Shown here in pieces: positions 31,656 to 40,348 of a DNA stretch of 54,530 nt. Below the pieces are notes generated by a model. The model worked only from the letters and a program-made list of their open reading frames with translations, had not been told where the DNA came from and did no database searches. The translations under genes were made by a program, and so were the position numbers. The number at the start of each line of letters is the position of its first letter. Position 1 is the stretch's first letter. The DNA comes from Allosediminivita sp964397775 (GTDB lineage Bacteria; Pseudomonadota; Alphaproteobacteria; Rhodobacterales; Rhodobacteraceae). The stretch covers positions 1 through 54,530 of the forward strand of contig CAYNKL010000008.1 of the NCBI GenBank assembly GCA_964397775.1, read 5' to 3'.

Positions 31656-34643
31656 ATGTGCGCCGACACGCCTGACTACAAAGACACCCTGAACCTTCCC
31701 AAGACCGACTTTCCCATGCGGGCGGGCCTGCCCAAGCGCGAGCCCGGCTGGCTGGAGCGCTGGAACGAGATCGGCGTCTACGACCGCCTGCGCGATGAGG
31801 CTGGCGACCGCCCGCCCTTCACGCTGCATGACGGCCCCCCCTATGCCAACGGCCACCTGCACATCGGCCACGCGCTGAACAAGACGATCAAGGACATGAT
31901 CGTGCGCTCACACCAGATGATGGGGCATGACGCGCGCTATATCCCCGGCTGGGACTGTCACGGCCTGCCGATCGAGTGGAAGATCGAGGAGCAGTACCGC
32001 AAGAAGGGCAAGAACAAGGACGAGGTGCCGGTGATCGATTTCCGGCAGGAATGCCGGAGCTTCGCCGAGGGCTGGATCGGCGTGCAGCGCGACGAATTCA
32101 AGCGCCTGGGCATCACCGGCAACTGGGCCGATCCCTACCTCACCATGGACTTCCACGCCGAGCGGGTGATCGCCGAGGAATTCCAGAAGTTCCTGATGAA
32201 CGGCACGCTCTACCAGGGCTCCAAGCCCGTCATGTGGTCGCCGGTCGAGGAGACCGCGCTGGCCGAGGCCGAGGTGGAGTACCACGACAAGGAGAGCTTC
32301 ACGATCTGGGTGAAGTTCCCGGTCACCGAGTTCTCGATGCCCGAGGCGGATGTCTCGGACGAGGAGATGTCGGACGAGGAGCGCGAAGGCGTGGCCGCGG
32401 CCAAGGCCGAGGTGCGCGACGCGCTGGTGGGCGCCAAGGTGGTGATCTGGACGACCACGCCCTGGACCATCCCCTCGAACAAGGCCGTGGTCTTTGGTGA
32501 GGCGTTTTCCTACGGGCTCTACGAGGTCACCGACACACCCGAGGAATGCTGGGCGAACGTGGGCGAGCGGTTCATCCTGGCCGACAAGCTGGCCGCGCAG
32601 ACCTTTGCCAAGGCGCGGCTGGAAGAGGGCCAGTGGCGCCGCGTGCGCGACGTGACGCCCGCGCAGCTGGCCGGCCTGACGCTTCAGCACCCGCTGGCGG
32701 GCGCCGAGGGGGCGAATGGCGAATGGGACGATGCACGCGACTTCCGCGCCGCCGACTTTGTCACCGATGAGGAGGGCACGGGCTTCGTGCACTGCGCGCC
32801 TTCGCACGGGATGGAGGAATACGAGCTCTACCGTGGGCTCGGGATGCTCGACCGGGTCATCACCTACAACGTGATGGACGACGGCAGCTTCCGCGAGGAC
32901 CTGCCCTTCTTCGGCGGTGCCCGCATCCTCAAACCCAATGGCAAGGAGGGCGATGCCAACAAGGCGGTGATCGACAAGCTTGTCGAGGTCGGCGGCCTTC
33001 TGGCGCGCGGCAAGATCAAGCACTCCTACCCGCATTCCTGGCGCTCCAAGGCGCCGGTCATCTTCCGCAACACGCCGCAGTGGTTCGCCGCCATCGACCG
33101 GCCCGTGGGCGACGGGCAGGATCAGAACGGCAAGACCATCCGCGAGCGGGCGCTGACCTGCATCGACCAGGTGAAATGGACGCCCAAGACTGGCCGCAAC
33201 CGCCTGCATTCGATGATGGAGAACCGGCCCGACTGGGTGCTGTCGCGCCAGCGCGCCTGGGGCGTGCCGCTGACCTGTTTCGTCAAGAAGGGTGCGCGGC
33301 CGACCGAGCCGGACTTCCTGCTGCGCGATGAGACGGTCAACGCCCGCATCCTCGAGGCCTTCGAGGCCGAGGGCGCGGATGCCTGGTACCAGGACGGCGC
33401 CAAGGAGCGGTTCCTCGGCAACGACTACGATGCCTCCGAATGGGAGCAGGTCTTCGACATCCTCGACGTGTGGTTCGACTCAGGCTCTACCCATGCTTTC
33501 GTGCTGCGCGACCGCGCGGACGGCAGCAAGGACGGTATCGCCGACGTCTACATGGAAGGCACCGACCAGCACCGCGGCTGGTTCCACTCCTCGCTGCTGC
33601 AGTCGGTGGGCACCACCGGCCGCGCGCCCTATCGCAACGTGGTCACGCATGGCTTCACGCTGGACGAGAAGGGCAACAAGATGTCCAAGTCGCTCGGCAA
33701 CACCATCGTGCCCGAGGAAGTGGTCAAGCAGTACGGCGCCGACATCCTGCGGCTCTGGGTGGCGCAGGCGGATTATACCGCCGACCAGCGCATCGGACCC
33801 GAGATCCTGAAGGGCACCGCCGACAGCTATCGCCGCCTGCGCAACACTCTGCGGTTCATGCTGGGTGCGCTGGCGCATTTCGAGGAGAGCGACCGGGTTG
33901 CCCGCGAGGACATGCCGGAGCTGGAGCAGTGGGTGCTGCACCGTCTGGCCGAGCTCGACGAGGTGGTGCGCGAGGGCTATCGCGCCTTCGATTTCCAGCA
34001 CGTCTTCCAGCAGGTCTTCCAGTTCTGCACCGTGGATCTGTCGGCCTACTACTTCGACATCCGCAAGGACGCGCTCTACTGCGACGGGGATACCGAGCGG
34101 CGGCGTGCGGCGCGGACCGTCATGGACCTGCTGTTCCACCGGCTGACCACCTGGCTGGCGCCGGTGCTGGTCTTCACCATGGAAGAGGTCTGGCTGGAGC
34201 GGTTCCCGGGCGAGCAGAGCTCGATCCACTTGCAGGACATGCCCGAGACGCCCGCCGACTGGCGCGATCCGGCGCTGTCGGAGAAGTGGCAGATGGTGCG
34301 CCGCGCCCGCCGCGCGGTGACCGCCGCGCTGGAGGTGCAGCGGAGCGAGAAGGTGATCGGCGCGAGCCTCGAGGCGGCGCCGGTGGTGCACGTCGAGGAC
34401 GCGGCCATGCTGGCGGCGTTGAAGACGGTGAACTTCGCCGATCTCTGCATCACCTCGGACATCAGCCTGACCGGCGATCCGGCCCCGCAGGAGGCCTTCC
34501 GCCTGCCGGAGGTCGAGAACGTGGGCGTGGTCTTCGAGCGGGCCGAGGGGCAGAAATGCCAGCGCTGCTGGAAGATCCTGCCGGACGTGGGCACCCATTC
34601 CCACCCCGAGACCTGCGCCCGCTGCGACGAGGCGCTCGGCTGA
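31656..34643 (+). CDS. ileS: Isoleucyl-tRNA synthetase
   Basis: This class I synthetase charges tRNA-Ile. It has 995 residues, somewhat longer than the E. coli enzyme, with an acidic insertion near residues 235-260 (SDEEMSDEE). The HIGH motif is NGHLHIGHALNK and the KMSKS motif is KGNKMSKSLGN. The editing domain contains WTTTPWTIPSN. A C-terminal zinc-binding pair CQRCWKILPD...CARCDEALG is present, as in bacterial type 1 enzymes. ATG 31656 has AGGA 9 nt upstream. A hairpin follows the stop. Confidence 0.97.
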   Translation: MCADTPDYKDTLNLPKTDFPMRAGLPKREPGWLERWNEIGVYDRLRDEAGDRPPFTLHDGPPYANGHLHIGHALNKTIKDMIVRSHQMMGHDARYIPGWDCHGLPIEWKIEEQYRKKGKNKDEVPVIDFRQECRSFAEGWIGVQRDEFKRLGITGNWADPYLTMDFHAERVIAEEFQKFLMNGTLYQGSKPVMWSPVEETALAEAEVEYHDKESFTIWVKFPVTEFSMPEADVSDEEMSDEEREGVAAAKAEVRDALVGAKVVIWTTTPWTIPSNKAVVFGEAFSYGLYEVTDTPEECWANVGERFILADKLAAQTFAKARLEEGQWRRVRDVTPAQLAGLTLQHPLAGAEGANGEWDDARDFRAADFVTDEEGTGFVHCAPSHGMEEYELYRGLGMLDRVITYNVMDDGSFREDLPFFGGARILKPNGKEGDANKAVIDKLVEVGGLLARGKIKHSYPHSWRSKAPVIFRNTPQWFAAIDRPVGDGQDQNGKTIRERALTCIDQVKWTPKTGRNRLHSMMENRPDWVLSRQRAWGVPLTCFVKKGARPTEPDFLLRDETVNARILEAFEAEGADAWYQDGAKERFLGNDYDASEWEQVFDILDVWFDSGSTHAFVLRDRADGSKDGIADVYMEGTDQHRGWFHSSLLQSVGTTGRAPYRNVVTHGFTLDEKGNKMSKSLGNTIVPEEVVKQYGADILRLWVAQADYTADQRIGPEILKGTADSYRRLRNTLRFMLGALAHFEESDRVAREDMPELEQWVLHRLAELDEVVREGYRAFDFQHVFQQVFQFCTVDLSAYYFDIRKDALYCDGDTERRRAARTVMDLLFHRLTTWLAPVLVFTMEEVWLERFPGEQSSIHLQDMPETPADWRDPALSEKWQMVRRARRAVTAALEVQRSEKVIGASLEAAPVVHVEDAAMLAALKTVNFADLCITSDISLTGDPAPQEAFRLPEVENVGVVFERAEGQKCQRCWKILPDVGTHSHPETCARCDEALG

Positions 34644-34650
34644 ACGACTA

Positions 34651-34675
34651 CCCCGGGCGGCAGGGCCGTCCGGGG
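34651..34675 (+). terminator. Hairpin after ileS
   Basis: CCCCGGGCGG (34651-34660) pairs with CCGTCCGGGG (34666-34675), ten pairs with one G-T, loop CAGGG. It starts 8 bp after the ileS stop. The rest of the 247-bp gap to the beta-lactamase gene holds a 10-bp palindrome AATCCGGATT (34726-34735) and the hairpin repeat at 34823. Confidence 0.55.
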
Positions 34676-34822
34676 ATGTCCCGGGCCGGGACATTTTGGG
34701 GTGCCATATAAATCAAGGACTTGGGAATCCGGATTAACCGGGTCTTAGGGATGCCCCTGACTGCGCGGCCCAGGGCACGGTGTTGCGCTGCCCGCTCCCT
34801 CGACAGCCTATCCCCTCCCTGG

Positions 34823-34845
34823 CCCTCCCCCTGGCAGGGGGAGGG
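34823..34845. repeat. GC hairpin repeat (CCCTCCCCC-TGGCA-GGGGGAGGG)
   Basis: A perfect 9-bp stem with a TGGCA loop. Nearly the same element occurs at 52624-52646. Both are preceded by CCCTCCCT(G/A)G. This is a small palindromic repeat of the REP type, here downstream of the beta-lactamase gene. Confidence 0.6.
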
Positions 34846-34890
34846 GATGGTACGCGCTGGCTGCCTGTGTGGCGCGGTGCCCAGCCGGGC

Positions 34891-35772
34891 CTAGCCCTTG
34901 ATGACGGCGACCACAGCGGCGCTCAGGTCCTGCAGGGCGGCGTCGCGCGTGGCGAAATCCACCTCGGCGTCCGAGATGAAAAGCGTGACGATCCAGGGCG
35001 CACGCCCCTCCGGCGCGACCATGGCGACGAGGTTGCGGGTCTGGTTGCCCGCCCCGGACTTGTCGAAGATCGCCCACCCCGAAGGTGCCACCCGGCGCAG
35101 ATGCTTGCCGGTTACGGCGCCATGGCTTGCCCACTCCGCAAGCTGACGGCGGGACGCGGCGGAGAGCACGTCGCCCAGGAACAGTGTGCGCAGCGTGTCG
35201 GCCATGGCGCGGGGTGTGGTCGTGTCGCGCGGATCGTTTGCGGCAAAGGTGTTGAGCTTGGGCTCAAGCCGGTCGAGGCGGCTCATCTCGTCGCCGCTGT
35301 CGCGCAGGAAGTCCGTCACCGCCTGCGGGCCACCCAGTCGGGCGATCAGCAGGTTCGCGGCGGTGTTGTCGCTCTGGTCCAGCGCCGCGAGGCAGAGTTC
35401 GTCGAGAGTCATGTCCTCGCCTGTGCGGAGTTCGGTCACGGGCGCATAGTCGAGGATGTCGGAAGCACGCACCGCGAGCCTGTCGTCGAGCGAGAGCGTG
35501 CCCGCATCGCGGCGGGCCAGAATGGCGCCGCAGAGGGGCAGTTTCATCGTGCTGTTCATCAGGAAGCGTTCGTCGGCCCGGTGTGTCCAGGCGCGGTCCG
35601 AGCCGGTGTCGATCAGGGTCAGCCCGACGCGCGCGCCGAGGCGCTGTTCGATGTCGGCGACGGTGCCGTTGAGCTGGTCCAGCGGGCTGTCCGCAGGGGC
35701 GGACGTGGCGAACGACATGACTATAGCGAGGCCCGCCGCGAGGCGCGGCAGGAGGGAGGCGGTGATCCGCAT
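34891..35772 (-). CDS. Class A beta-lactamase
   Basis: This periplasmic serine hydrolase opens the beta-lactam ring. The precursor has 293 residues with a signal peptide ending near SAPA. Active-site motifs in order are Ser74-Thr-Met-Lys77 (S70-x-x-K73 of the standard numbering), Ser134-Asp-Asn136 (SDN), Glu170-Pro-x-x-Asn174 in the omega loop (E166 and N170), and Lys238-Ser-Gly240 in place of the commoner KTG. All catalytic residues are present, so it should be active. It is divergent from an AmpR-like regulator, the usual arrangement of inducible beta-lactamases. Which drugs it hydrolyses cannot be read from the sequence. Confidence 0.94.
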   Translation of the reverse strand: MRITASLLPRLAAGLAIVMSFATSAPADSPLDQLNGTVADIEQRLGARVGLTLIDTGSDRAWTHRADERFLMNSTMKLPLCGAILARRDAGTLSLDDRLAVRASDILDYAPVTELRTGEDMTLDELCLAALDQSDNTAANLLIARLGGPQAVTDFLRDSGDEMSRLDRLEPKLNTFAANDPRDTTTPRAMADTLRTLFLGDVLSAASRRQLAEWASHGAVTGKHLRRVAPSGWAIFDKSGAGNQTRNLVAMVAPEGRAPWIVTLFISDAEVDFATRDAALQDLSAAVVAVIKG

Positions 35773-35816
35773 GGGGGTATCCTTTTCCGGGATGGCGCCG
35801 GGGCGCCGGAGGCTGC

Positions 35817-35832
35817 GACATCAGCTGATGTC
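35817..35832. promoter_or_regulatory. Perfect 16-bp palindrome between bla and ampR
   Basis: GACATCAGCTGATGTC is fully self-complementary and lies 45 bp before the beta-lactamase start, in the shared promoter region. It is a candidate regulator site. It is not the T-N11-A form usual for AmpR, so another protein may bind it. Confidence 0.4.
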
Positions 35833-35882
35833 ATGCGCTCTGCCTAATCCGGGTTGCAGGTGCCGCTCAAACGACAAATCTT

Positions 35883-35894
35883 ATGGCACGCCAT
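35883..35894. promoter_or_regulatory. Inverted repeat ATGGC-AC-GCCAT next to the ampR start
   Basis: A perfect 5-bp inverted repeat with a 2-bp spacer lies 17 bp before the ampR TTG start and just upstream of its ribosome site. It would suit autorepression by the AmpR-like protein. Confidence 0.3.
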
Positions 35895-35910
35895 TAGCAG
35901 GAGTAATGCC

Positions 35911-36786
35911 TTGGACCGTCCCGATCTGCCGCTCAACGCGCTGCGCGTCTTCGAGGTCGCCATGCGGCAGGGCAGTTTCACCCGCGCCGCCACAGAGCTT
36001 CGCGTGACGCAGGCCGCCGTCAGCCACCAGGTGGCGCGGCTGGAAGATCTTCTGGGCGTGACGCTGTTCCTGCGGACCTCGCAGGGGCTGGTGCCCACGG
36101 ACGAGGGGGCGATGCTGTTCCCGGTCCTGGAGCACGGCTTCGACGCCATGGCGCGGGTGCTCGACCGGGTCGACGGGCGGCGGGACGTGGAGGTGCTGAA
36201 GGTCGGGGTGAACACGACCTTTGCGCTGGGCTGGCTGATGCCGCGGCTGGAGCTTTTCCGCGCCGCGCATCCGGAGATCGACCTGCGGGTGTCGACCAAC
36301 AACAACCGGGTGGAGATCCTGCGCGAGGGGCTCGACATGGCGGTGCGCTTCGGCACCGGCGGCTGGACCGGGCACGATGTGGTGCCGCTGATGGAGGCAC
36401 CGCTTTCGCCGCTCTGCGCGCCGGGCATGGCGGCGCGGCTGCGTCATCCTTCGGACCTGGGGCAGGTGGTGCTGCTGCGAAGCTACCGCAGCGCGGAATG
36501 GCCGGGATGGTTCGCCGCGGCGGACGTGCCCTGTCCGCCGGTGACGGGTCCGGTCTTCGACAGTTCGGTGGCGCTGGCCGAGATGGCGGGGGCGGGCATG
36601 GGCGCGGCGCTGCTGCCGGTGGCGATGTTCGCGCGGCAGCTTGCCGAGGGGCGGCTTGCGCAGCCCTTCGGGATTACGGTGCCGGCGGGGCGCTACTACG
36701 TCGCCTGGCCCTCGGACCGGGCGGTGAGCCCGGCCATGGCGCGCTTCACGCAGTGGCTGGCGGGGGCGGCGTCAGGGCCTGTGTGA
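35911..36786 (+). CDS. ampR: AmpR-like LysR family regulator
   Basis: This LysR-type regulator has 291 residues and starts MDRPDLPLNALRVFEVAM, the typical opening of the AmpR/GcvA subgroup. The helix-turn-helix is GSFTRAATELRVTQAAVSHQ. The effector domain includes LRVSTNNNRVEILREGLD and DMAVRFGTGGW. Start TTG 35911 is supported by AGGAG at 35899-35903 and by family N-termini; ATG 35854 lies in the promoter region. In the known system AmpR senses muropeptides and activates the divergent beta-lactamase gene. The same role is likely here. Confidence 0.92.
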   Translation: MDRPDLPLNALRVFEVAMRQGSFTRAATELRVTQAAVSHQVARLEDLLGVTLFLRTSQGLVPTDEGAMLFPVLEHGFDAMARVLDRVDGRRDVEVLKVGVNTTFALGWLMPRLELFRAAHPEIDLRVSTNNNRVEILREGLDMAVRFGTGGWTGHDVVPLMEAPLSPLCAPGMAARLRHPSDLGQVVLLRSYRSAEWPGWFAAADVPCPPVTGPVFDSSVALAEMAGAGMGAALLPVAMFARQLAEGRLAQPFGITVPAGRYYVAWPSDRAVSPAMARFTQWLAGAASGPV

Positions 36787-36809
36787 CGGTGCGGGGCGCA
36801 GGGCGGCAA

Positions 36810-36868
36810 GGGGGCTCTGCCCCCGCGGCCTGCGGCCGCTCCCCCGGAATATTTCGACCAAGAAGAAG
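36810..36868 (+). repeat. Rhodobacteraceae-type intergenic repeat, copy B
   Basis: GGGGGCTCTGCCCCC, then a GC hairpin (GCGGCC-TGC-GGCCGC), then TCCCCCGGAATATTT, CGA and CCAAGAAGAAG. It fills the gap between two convergent genes (LysR and ycjF) and may serve as terminator for both. Confidence 0.8.
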
Positions 36869-36884
36869 CCGGTGGCGCGGCGCG

Positions 36885-37898
36885 TCACTTCTGGCCCGGG
36901 ACGAGGCCGCTGAGCGAAGTGCGGATGATCGCGCGGACCGAGGGGCGGGCCTTGCGGGAGAAGGGCAGGGGGCGGCAGACCTCCATGGCGGCGACGCCCA
37001 CGCGGGCGGTGAGCGCGCCGTTCACGAGGCCTTCGCCGAAGCGGCGCGAGAGCTTGCCCAGCAGGCCCGAGCCGAGGATGGGCTCGAGCATGTCGTCGCC
37101 CACGGCCACGGCGCCGGTGGCGACGAGATGGCTCATCACGGCGCGGGCGAGGCGCATGCTGCCCAGCGTGCCGGAACGGCCGCCGTAGATCTCGCCGATG
37201 CGGCGGATCATGCGGAGGTTGGCGCTGAAGGCCGCGACCACGTCGGCGAGCGCGAGGGGCACGAGGGCGGTGACGGTGGCCACCTGCCGGGCCGCGGCCT
37301 CGACCTCGCGCCGGGCAGCAGCGTCCAGTGGCGCGAGGAGGGCGTCCTCGGAGAGGTGGATCAGGCCCTCGGCATCGAAGATGTCGTCCTGGCGTTCCTT
37401 CAGGCGTTCGCGGCCCCAGCGGGTGTCCTCGCGCCCGCTGTAGAGGTCGTGCAGGCGGGCGGTGAGGTCGCGCGCGCCCTTGAGGTCGGCCTCGGCCAGG
37501 ACGCGGGTGGCGTCGCGGTGCAGGCGGTCGACGCGGGCGAGGCGGTAGAAGACGGCCACTTCCTTGATGGCGATGAGCAGCACCACCAGCACGAAGAGCG
37601 CGATGAGCGCGGTGACGCCCCAGCCGAGGATCTCGTTGCGCTGGATCAGCGAGGTGGCCAGGGTCCAGGCGCCGAGCGACAGCAGCGTGGTGACCAGAGC
37701 GCCCAGCAGCCGCCAGAACCAGCGGGCGAGCCGCGAGGGCCGGCGCGCGGTGAGCGCGGCGACGGTGGCCATGGCCTGTCCGCGCGGCGGCGGCGCCACG
37801 TCGTCGTCGGGGATGGGCGGCGCCTCGTCGGGGCGGGGGGCGGCGCTGTCTTCGTCGAGATCGATCAGGACGGGGCCCCGGCGTTCGCTGGTGCTCAT
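36885..37898 (-). CDS. ycjF: YcjF family membrane protein (DUF697)
   Basis: This inner-membrane protein has 337 residues. After a Pro/Asp-rich cytoplasmic start (residues 1-45) come two membrane segments, about 60-80 (FWRLLGALVTTLLSLGAWTL) and 95-115 (ALIALFVLVVLLIAI). A helical C-terminal DUF697 domain follows (VPLALADVVAAFSANLRMIR). It is the partner of YcjX, a predicted P-loop protein. The function of the pair is unknown, though it is often linked to envelope stress. Its start overlaps the stop of the GNAT gene by 4 nt. Confidence 0.9.
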   Translation of the reverse strand: MSTSERRGPVLIDLDEDSAAPRPDEAPPIPDDDVAPPPRGQAMATVAALTARRPSRLARWFWRLLGALVTTLLSLGAWTLATSLIQRNEILGWGVTALIALFVLVVLLIAIKEVAVFYRLARVDRLHRDATRVLAEADLKGARDLTARLHDLYSGREDTRWGRERLKERQDDIFDAEGLIHLSEDALLAPLDAAARREVEAAARQVATVTALVPLALADVVAAFSANLRMIRRIGEIYGGRSGTLGSMRLARAVMSHLVATGAVAVGDDMLEPILGSGLLGKLSRRFGEGLVNGALTARVGVAAMEVCRPLPFSRKARPSVRAIIRTSLSGLVPGQK

Positions 37899-38335
37899 GC
37901 GGGGGTCCTTTCCCAGAGAAGGCGGATGTCGGGCAGGCCTTCGTCGTTGTCGCCCGTGGTGCGGGTCACTTCGCGAAAGCCGTGGGTGTCGTAGAAGCGG
38001 CGGGCGCCCTCGTTGGCGACGAAGGTCCAGAGCAGGAGGCGCGGGCTGCGGGCCTTGGCGTCCTCGATCAGCGCGCGGCCGATGCCCTGCCCGCGGGCGG
38101 GGGCGGTGAGGTAGAGGGCCTGTATGTCCTCGCGGTCGCGGGCGAGGAAGCCCTGCACGCCATCGGTCTCGGCCACGGTGACCCAGCCGCGCGCGATGAG
38201 GTCACCGGCATGGGCGAGATCCTCGGCCCTGGTGTGGATGCGGGGCATCCAGGGGGTGTCGTCGACGAACTCCGACAGGATGGCGCCGACGGCGCCGGCG
38301 TCGGTGGGCGTGGCGGGGCGCAGGGTGAGGCTCAC
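37895..38335 (-). CDS. GNAT family N-acetyltransferase
   Basis: The product is a 146-residue acetyltransferase of the GNAT fold. The acetyl-CoA binding motif is LTAPARGQGIGRALIEDA (R/Q-x-x-G-x-G/A type), followed by LLLWTFVANEGARRFYDTHGFRE, the common C-terminal part. The substrate is unknown. It overlaps ycjX (4 nt) and ycjF (4 nt), so it is translated together with both and is likely tied to their function. Confidence 0.9.
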   Translation of the reverse strand: MSLTLRPATPTDAGAVGAILSEFVDDTPWMPRIHTRAEDLAHAGDLIARGWVTVAETDGVQGFLARDREDIQALYLTAPARGQGIGRALIEDAKARSPRLLLWTFVANEGARRFYDTHGFREVTRTTGDNDEGLPDIRLLWERTPA

Positions 38336-39744
38336 AGCCGGTCCCCCATCAGGAACTGCGCCGCGCGATCGAGGCGGATGTGGGGCGGGCCGTCGCCGGG
38401 TTTGAGGCTGAGCGGCTGCGGCTCAAAATTCATGATCCGGTAGTCGCCGCCGAGCCAGTCGGCCTCGCCCTGCCGCGCGGGGTTCAGGAGCGCGTTCGGG
38501 TCCGAGGGCAGGTCGCCGGGGTAGAAGGCGGCGCGTTTGCCGCCCTGGAGCGTGCCGCGCACCACGTCGAGGTCGGCGCCGTCGTGGCGCACGGTGTCCT
38601 CGGTCGTGGCGCGGAGGGCTGCCAGCGACATGGCCTGCGTCTGGGCGCCGGCAAAGCTCGCGCGGTCGCGGGCGTCGCGCATGAGCGCCTCCATGATGGC
38701 GGTCAGGCGCGGGTGCTGGCTGTGGTGCAGGTGGTCGGCCTTGGTGGCGGCGAAGAGGATGCGTTCCACCCGCTTGCCCATGAGCAGCTGGCTGAGGAAG
38801 GCGTTGCGCCCGGGCCGGAAGGCCGAGAGGATCTCGGCCATGGTGCGGCGCAGGTCCTCGACCGCGCGGGGGCCGGCGTGGATCGCGCCGAGCGCGTCCA
38901 CCAGCACCACCTGCCGGTCGATGCGCGAGAAGTGATCGCGGAAGAAGGGGCGTACGACCTGCGACTTGTAGGCGTCGAAGCGGCGTTCCATCTCGCGCCA
39001 GAGGCTCTTGCGCGGGGCGCCGTCCTGCGGCGGCAGGGGGGCGAAGGTCAGCACGGGGCTGCCGGCCATTTCGCCGGGCAGCAGGAAGCGCCCCGGGGAA
39101 CAGTCGGAAAAGCCGGCGTCGCGGGCGGCGTGCAGGCTGCGGGTGTAGGCCTCGGAAAGCTGGCGGGCGCGGGATTCCTCGAAGGGGGCTTTCGCGTCCT
39201 CGGCGCGCGCCATCTCGACGAAGGCGGGGCCCTCGGGGCGGTGGTCGAGCCGTCCCAGCATGTCCGCGGACCAGGAGGCGTAGTCCTTGTCCATCAGCCC
39301 GAGGTCGAGCAGCCATTCGCCGGGGTAGTCGACGATGTCGATATGGATCACGCGCGGCCCCTTGAGACCGGCGATGAGCCCGGTGGGGCGCACGCGCAGC
39401 GAGAGGCGCAGTTCCGACACGGCGCGGGTGCTGTCGGGCCAGTGGGGCGTCCGGGCGGTCAGCGCGCCGAGGTGGGTTTCGTAATCGAAGCGCGGGATGG
39501 TGTCGTCGGGCTGCGGCTGCAGGTAGGCCGTGAGGATGCGGCCCTCCGTCTGGGCGGCAAGCTGGGACATGCGCCCGCGGTCGAGCATGTTGGCCACAAG
39601 GGAGGTGATGAAGACCGTCTTGCCCGCGCGCGACAGGCCCGTGACCCCGAGCCGGATCACCGGCTCGAAGAAGGTTTCGCTGACGGTGCCGGTGACGGTC
39701 TCCACGCCGCGGGTGAGCGTGTCGGCAAGCGTTCCGATGACCAA
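38332..39744 (-). CDS. ycjX: YcjX family P-loop protein (DUF463)
   Basis: This is a predicted nucleoside-triphosphatase of the YcjX family, 470 residues from TTG 39744. The Walker A motif is VTGLSRAGKTVFITSL. Other family segments are HIDIVDYPGEWLLDL, which resembles a G3 motif, and LFAATKADHLHHSQHPRL near a G4 position. TTG is chosen since AAGGGGACGA lies just upstream and family N-termini begin near VIGTLADTLT; the GTG at 39825 would add a segment inside a hairpin. The operon order is ycjX, GNAT, ycjF. Confidence 0.92.
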   Translation of the reverse strand: MVIGTLADTLTRGVETVTGTVSETFFEPVIRLGVTGLSRAGKTVFITSLVANMLDRGRMSQLAAQTEGRILTAYLQPQPDDTIPRFDYETHLGALTARTPHWPDSTRAVSELRLSLRVRPTGLIAGLKGPRVIHIDIVDYPGEWLLDLGLMDKDYASWSADMLGRLDHRPEGPAFVEMARAEDAKAPFEESRARQLSEAYTRSLHAARDAGFSDCSPGRFLLPGEMAGSPVLTFAPLPPQDGAPRKSLWREMERRFDAYKSQVVRPFFRDHFSRIDRQVVLVDALGAIHAGPRAVEDLRRTMAEILSAFRPGRNAFLSQLLMGKRVERILFAATKADHLHHSQHPRLTAIMEALMRDARDRASFAGAQTQAMSLAALRATTEDTVRHDGADLDVVRGTLQGGKRAAFYPGDLPSDPNALLNPARQGEADWLGGDYRIMNFEPQPLSLKPGDGPPHIRLDRAAQFLMGDRL

Positions 39745-39795
39745 ATGTCGTCCCCTTGTTCCCTTGAAGGGGGAAGATAGGGGTTCGGTGCGGTG

Positions 39796-39825
39796 GTGGC
39801 CAGAGGGGCAGGCCCCTCTGGCCAC
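39796..39825 (-). terminator. Long perfect hairpin after ridA
   Basis: GTGGCCAGAGGGGC (39796-39809) is fully complementary to GCCCCTCTGGCCAC (39812-39825). It starts 3 bp beyond the ridA stop and precedes ycjX on the same strand. It probably ends ridA transcripts and separates the two units. There is no T-tract. Confidence 0.6.
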
Positions 39826-39828
39826 GGG

Positions 39829-40230
39829 TCAATCGGGAAGGCGGACCGTGAGTTCGAGTTCCAGTTGCAGATCCGGCGCCGCGAGAGAGGCGACGCCCAC
39901 CCCGGTGAGCGAGGGCTGCGCGCCGTCGAAAAGGTCGAGGAGGGCGGGCATGACCTGCGCCTGACGGTCCGGGGTGAGGTCGACCAGATAGGCCCGGGCC
40001 ATGACGATATCCCGCCCGCCGGCGCCGATGGCATCGAGTGCGGCGCGTGCATTCGCTGTGACGAGCTGTGCCTGCTCGGCAAGGGTGCCGGGGGTGGCGC
40101 TGCCTTCGCGGGTCCAGGCGACCTGGCCCGAGATGAAGGCGAGACGGCCGGGCTCGGTCACGCTGATTTGGGAATACCCCACTGCGCCGGCGTCGGGGAG
40201 TGTTTCGGGGTTGAGGTGGGTGATGGTCAT
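39829..40230 (-). CDS. RidA family protein
   Basis: This RidA/YjgF/UK114 protein has 133 residues. Family members hydrolyse reactive enamine/imine intermediates or act as related deaminases. Seen are GYSQISVTEPGRLAFISGQV, the trimer-interface core NARAALDAIGAGGRDIVMAR, and AAPDLQLELELTV. The usual catalytic Arg region is shifted, so it may belong to a divergent RidA subfamily. ATG 40230 has GAGGGA 6 nt upstream. The gene is divergent from a LysR gene (40349), which is the natural candidate regulator. Confidence 0.88.
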   Translation of the reverse strand: MTITHLNPETLPDAGAVGYSQISVTEPGRLAFISGQVAWTREGSATPGTLAEQAQLVTANARAALDAIGAGGRDIVMARAYLVDLTPDRQAQVMPALLDLFDGAQPSLTGVGVASLAAPDLQLELELTVRLPD

Positions 40231-40348
40231 GTCTGTCCCTCGGGTTCGTGTCACTGCAGGAAATCTGGGGGCGCCATTGGGGAATGTGCGTCGCCATTTC
40301 CGGGAACCTGATGCTACAGGTGCCGGCAGGCTAATCGGGGGGCGGGCA

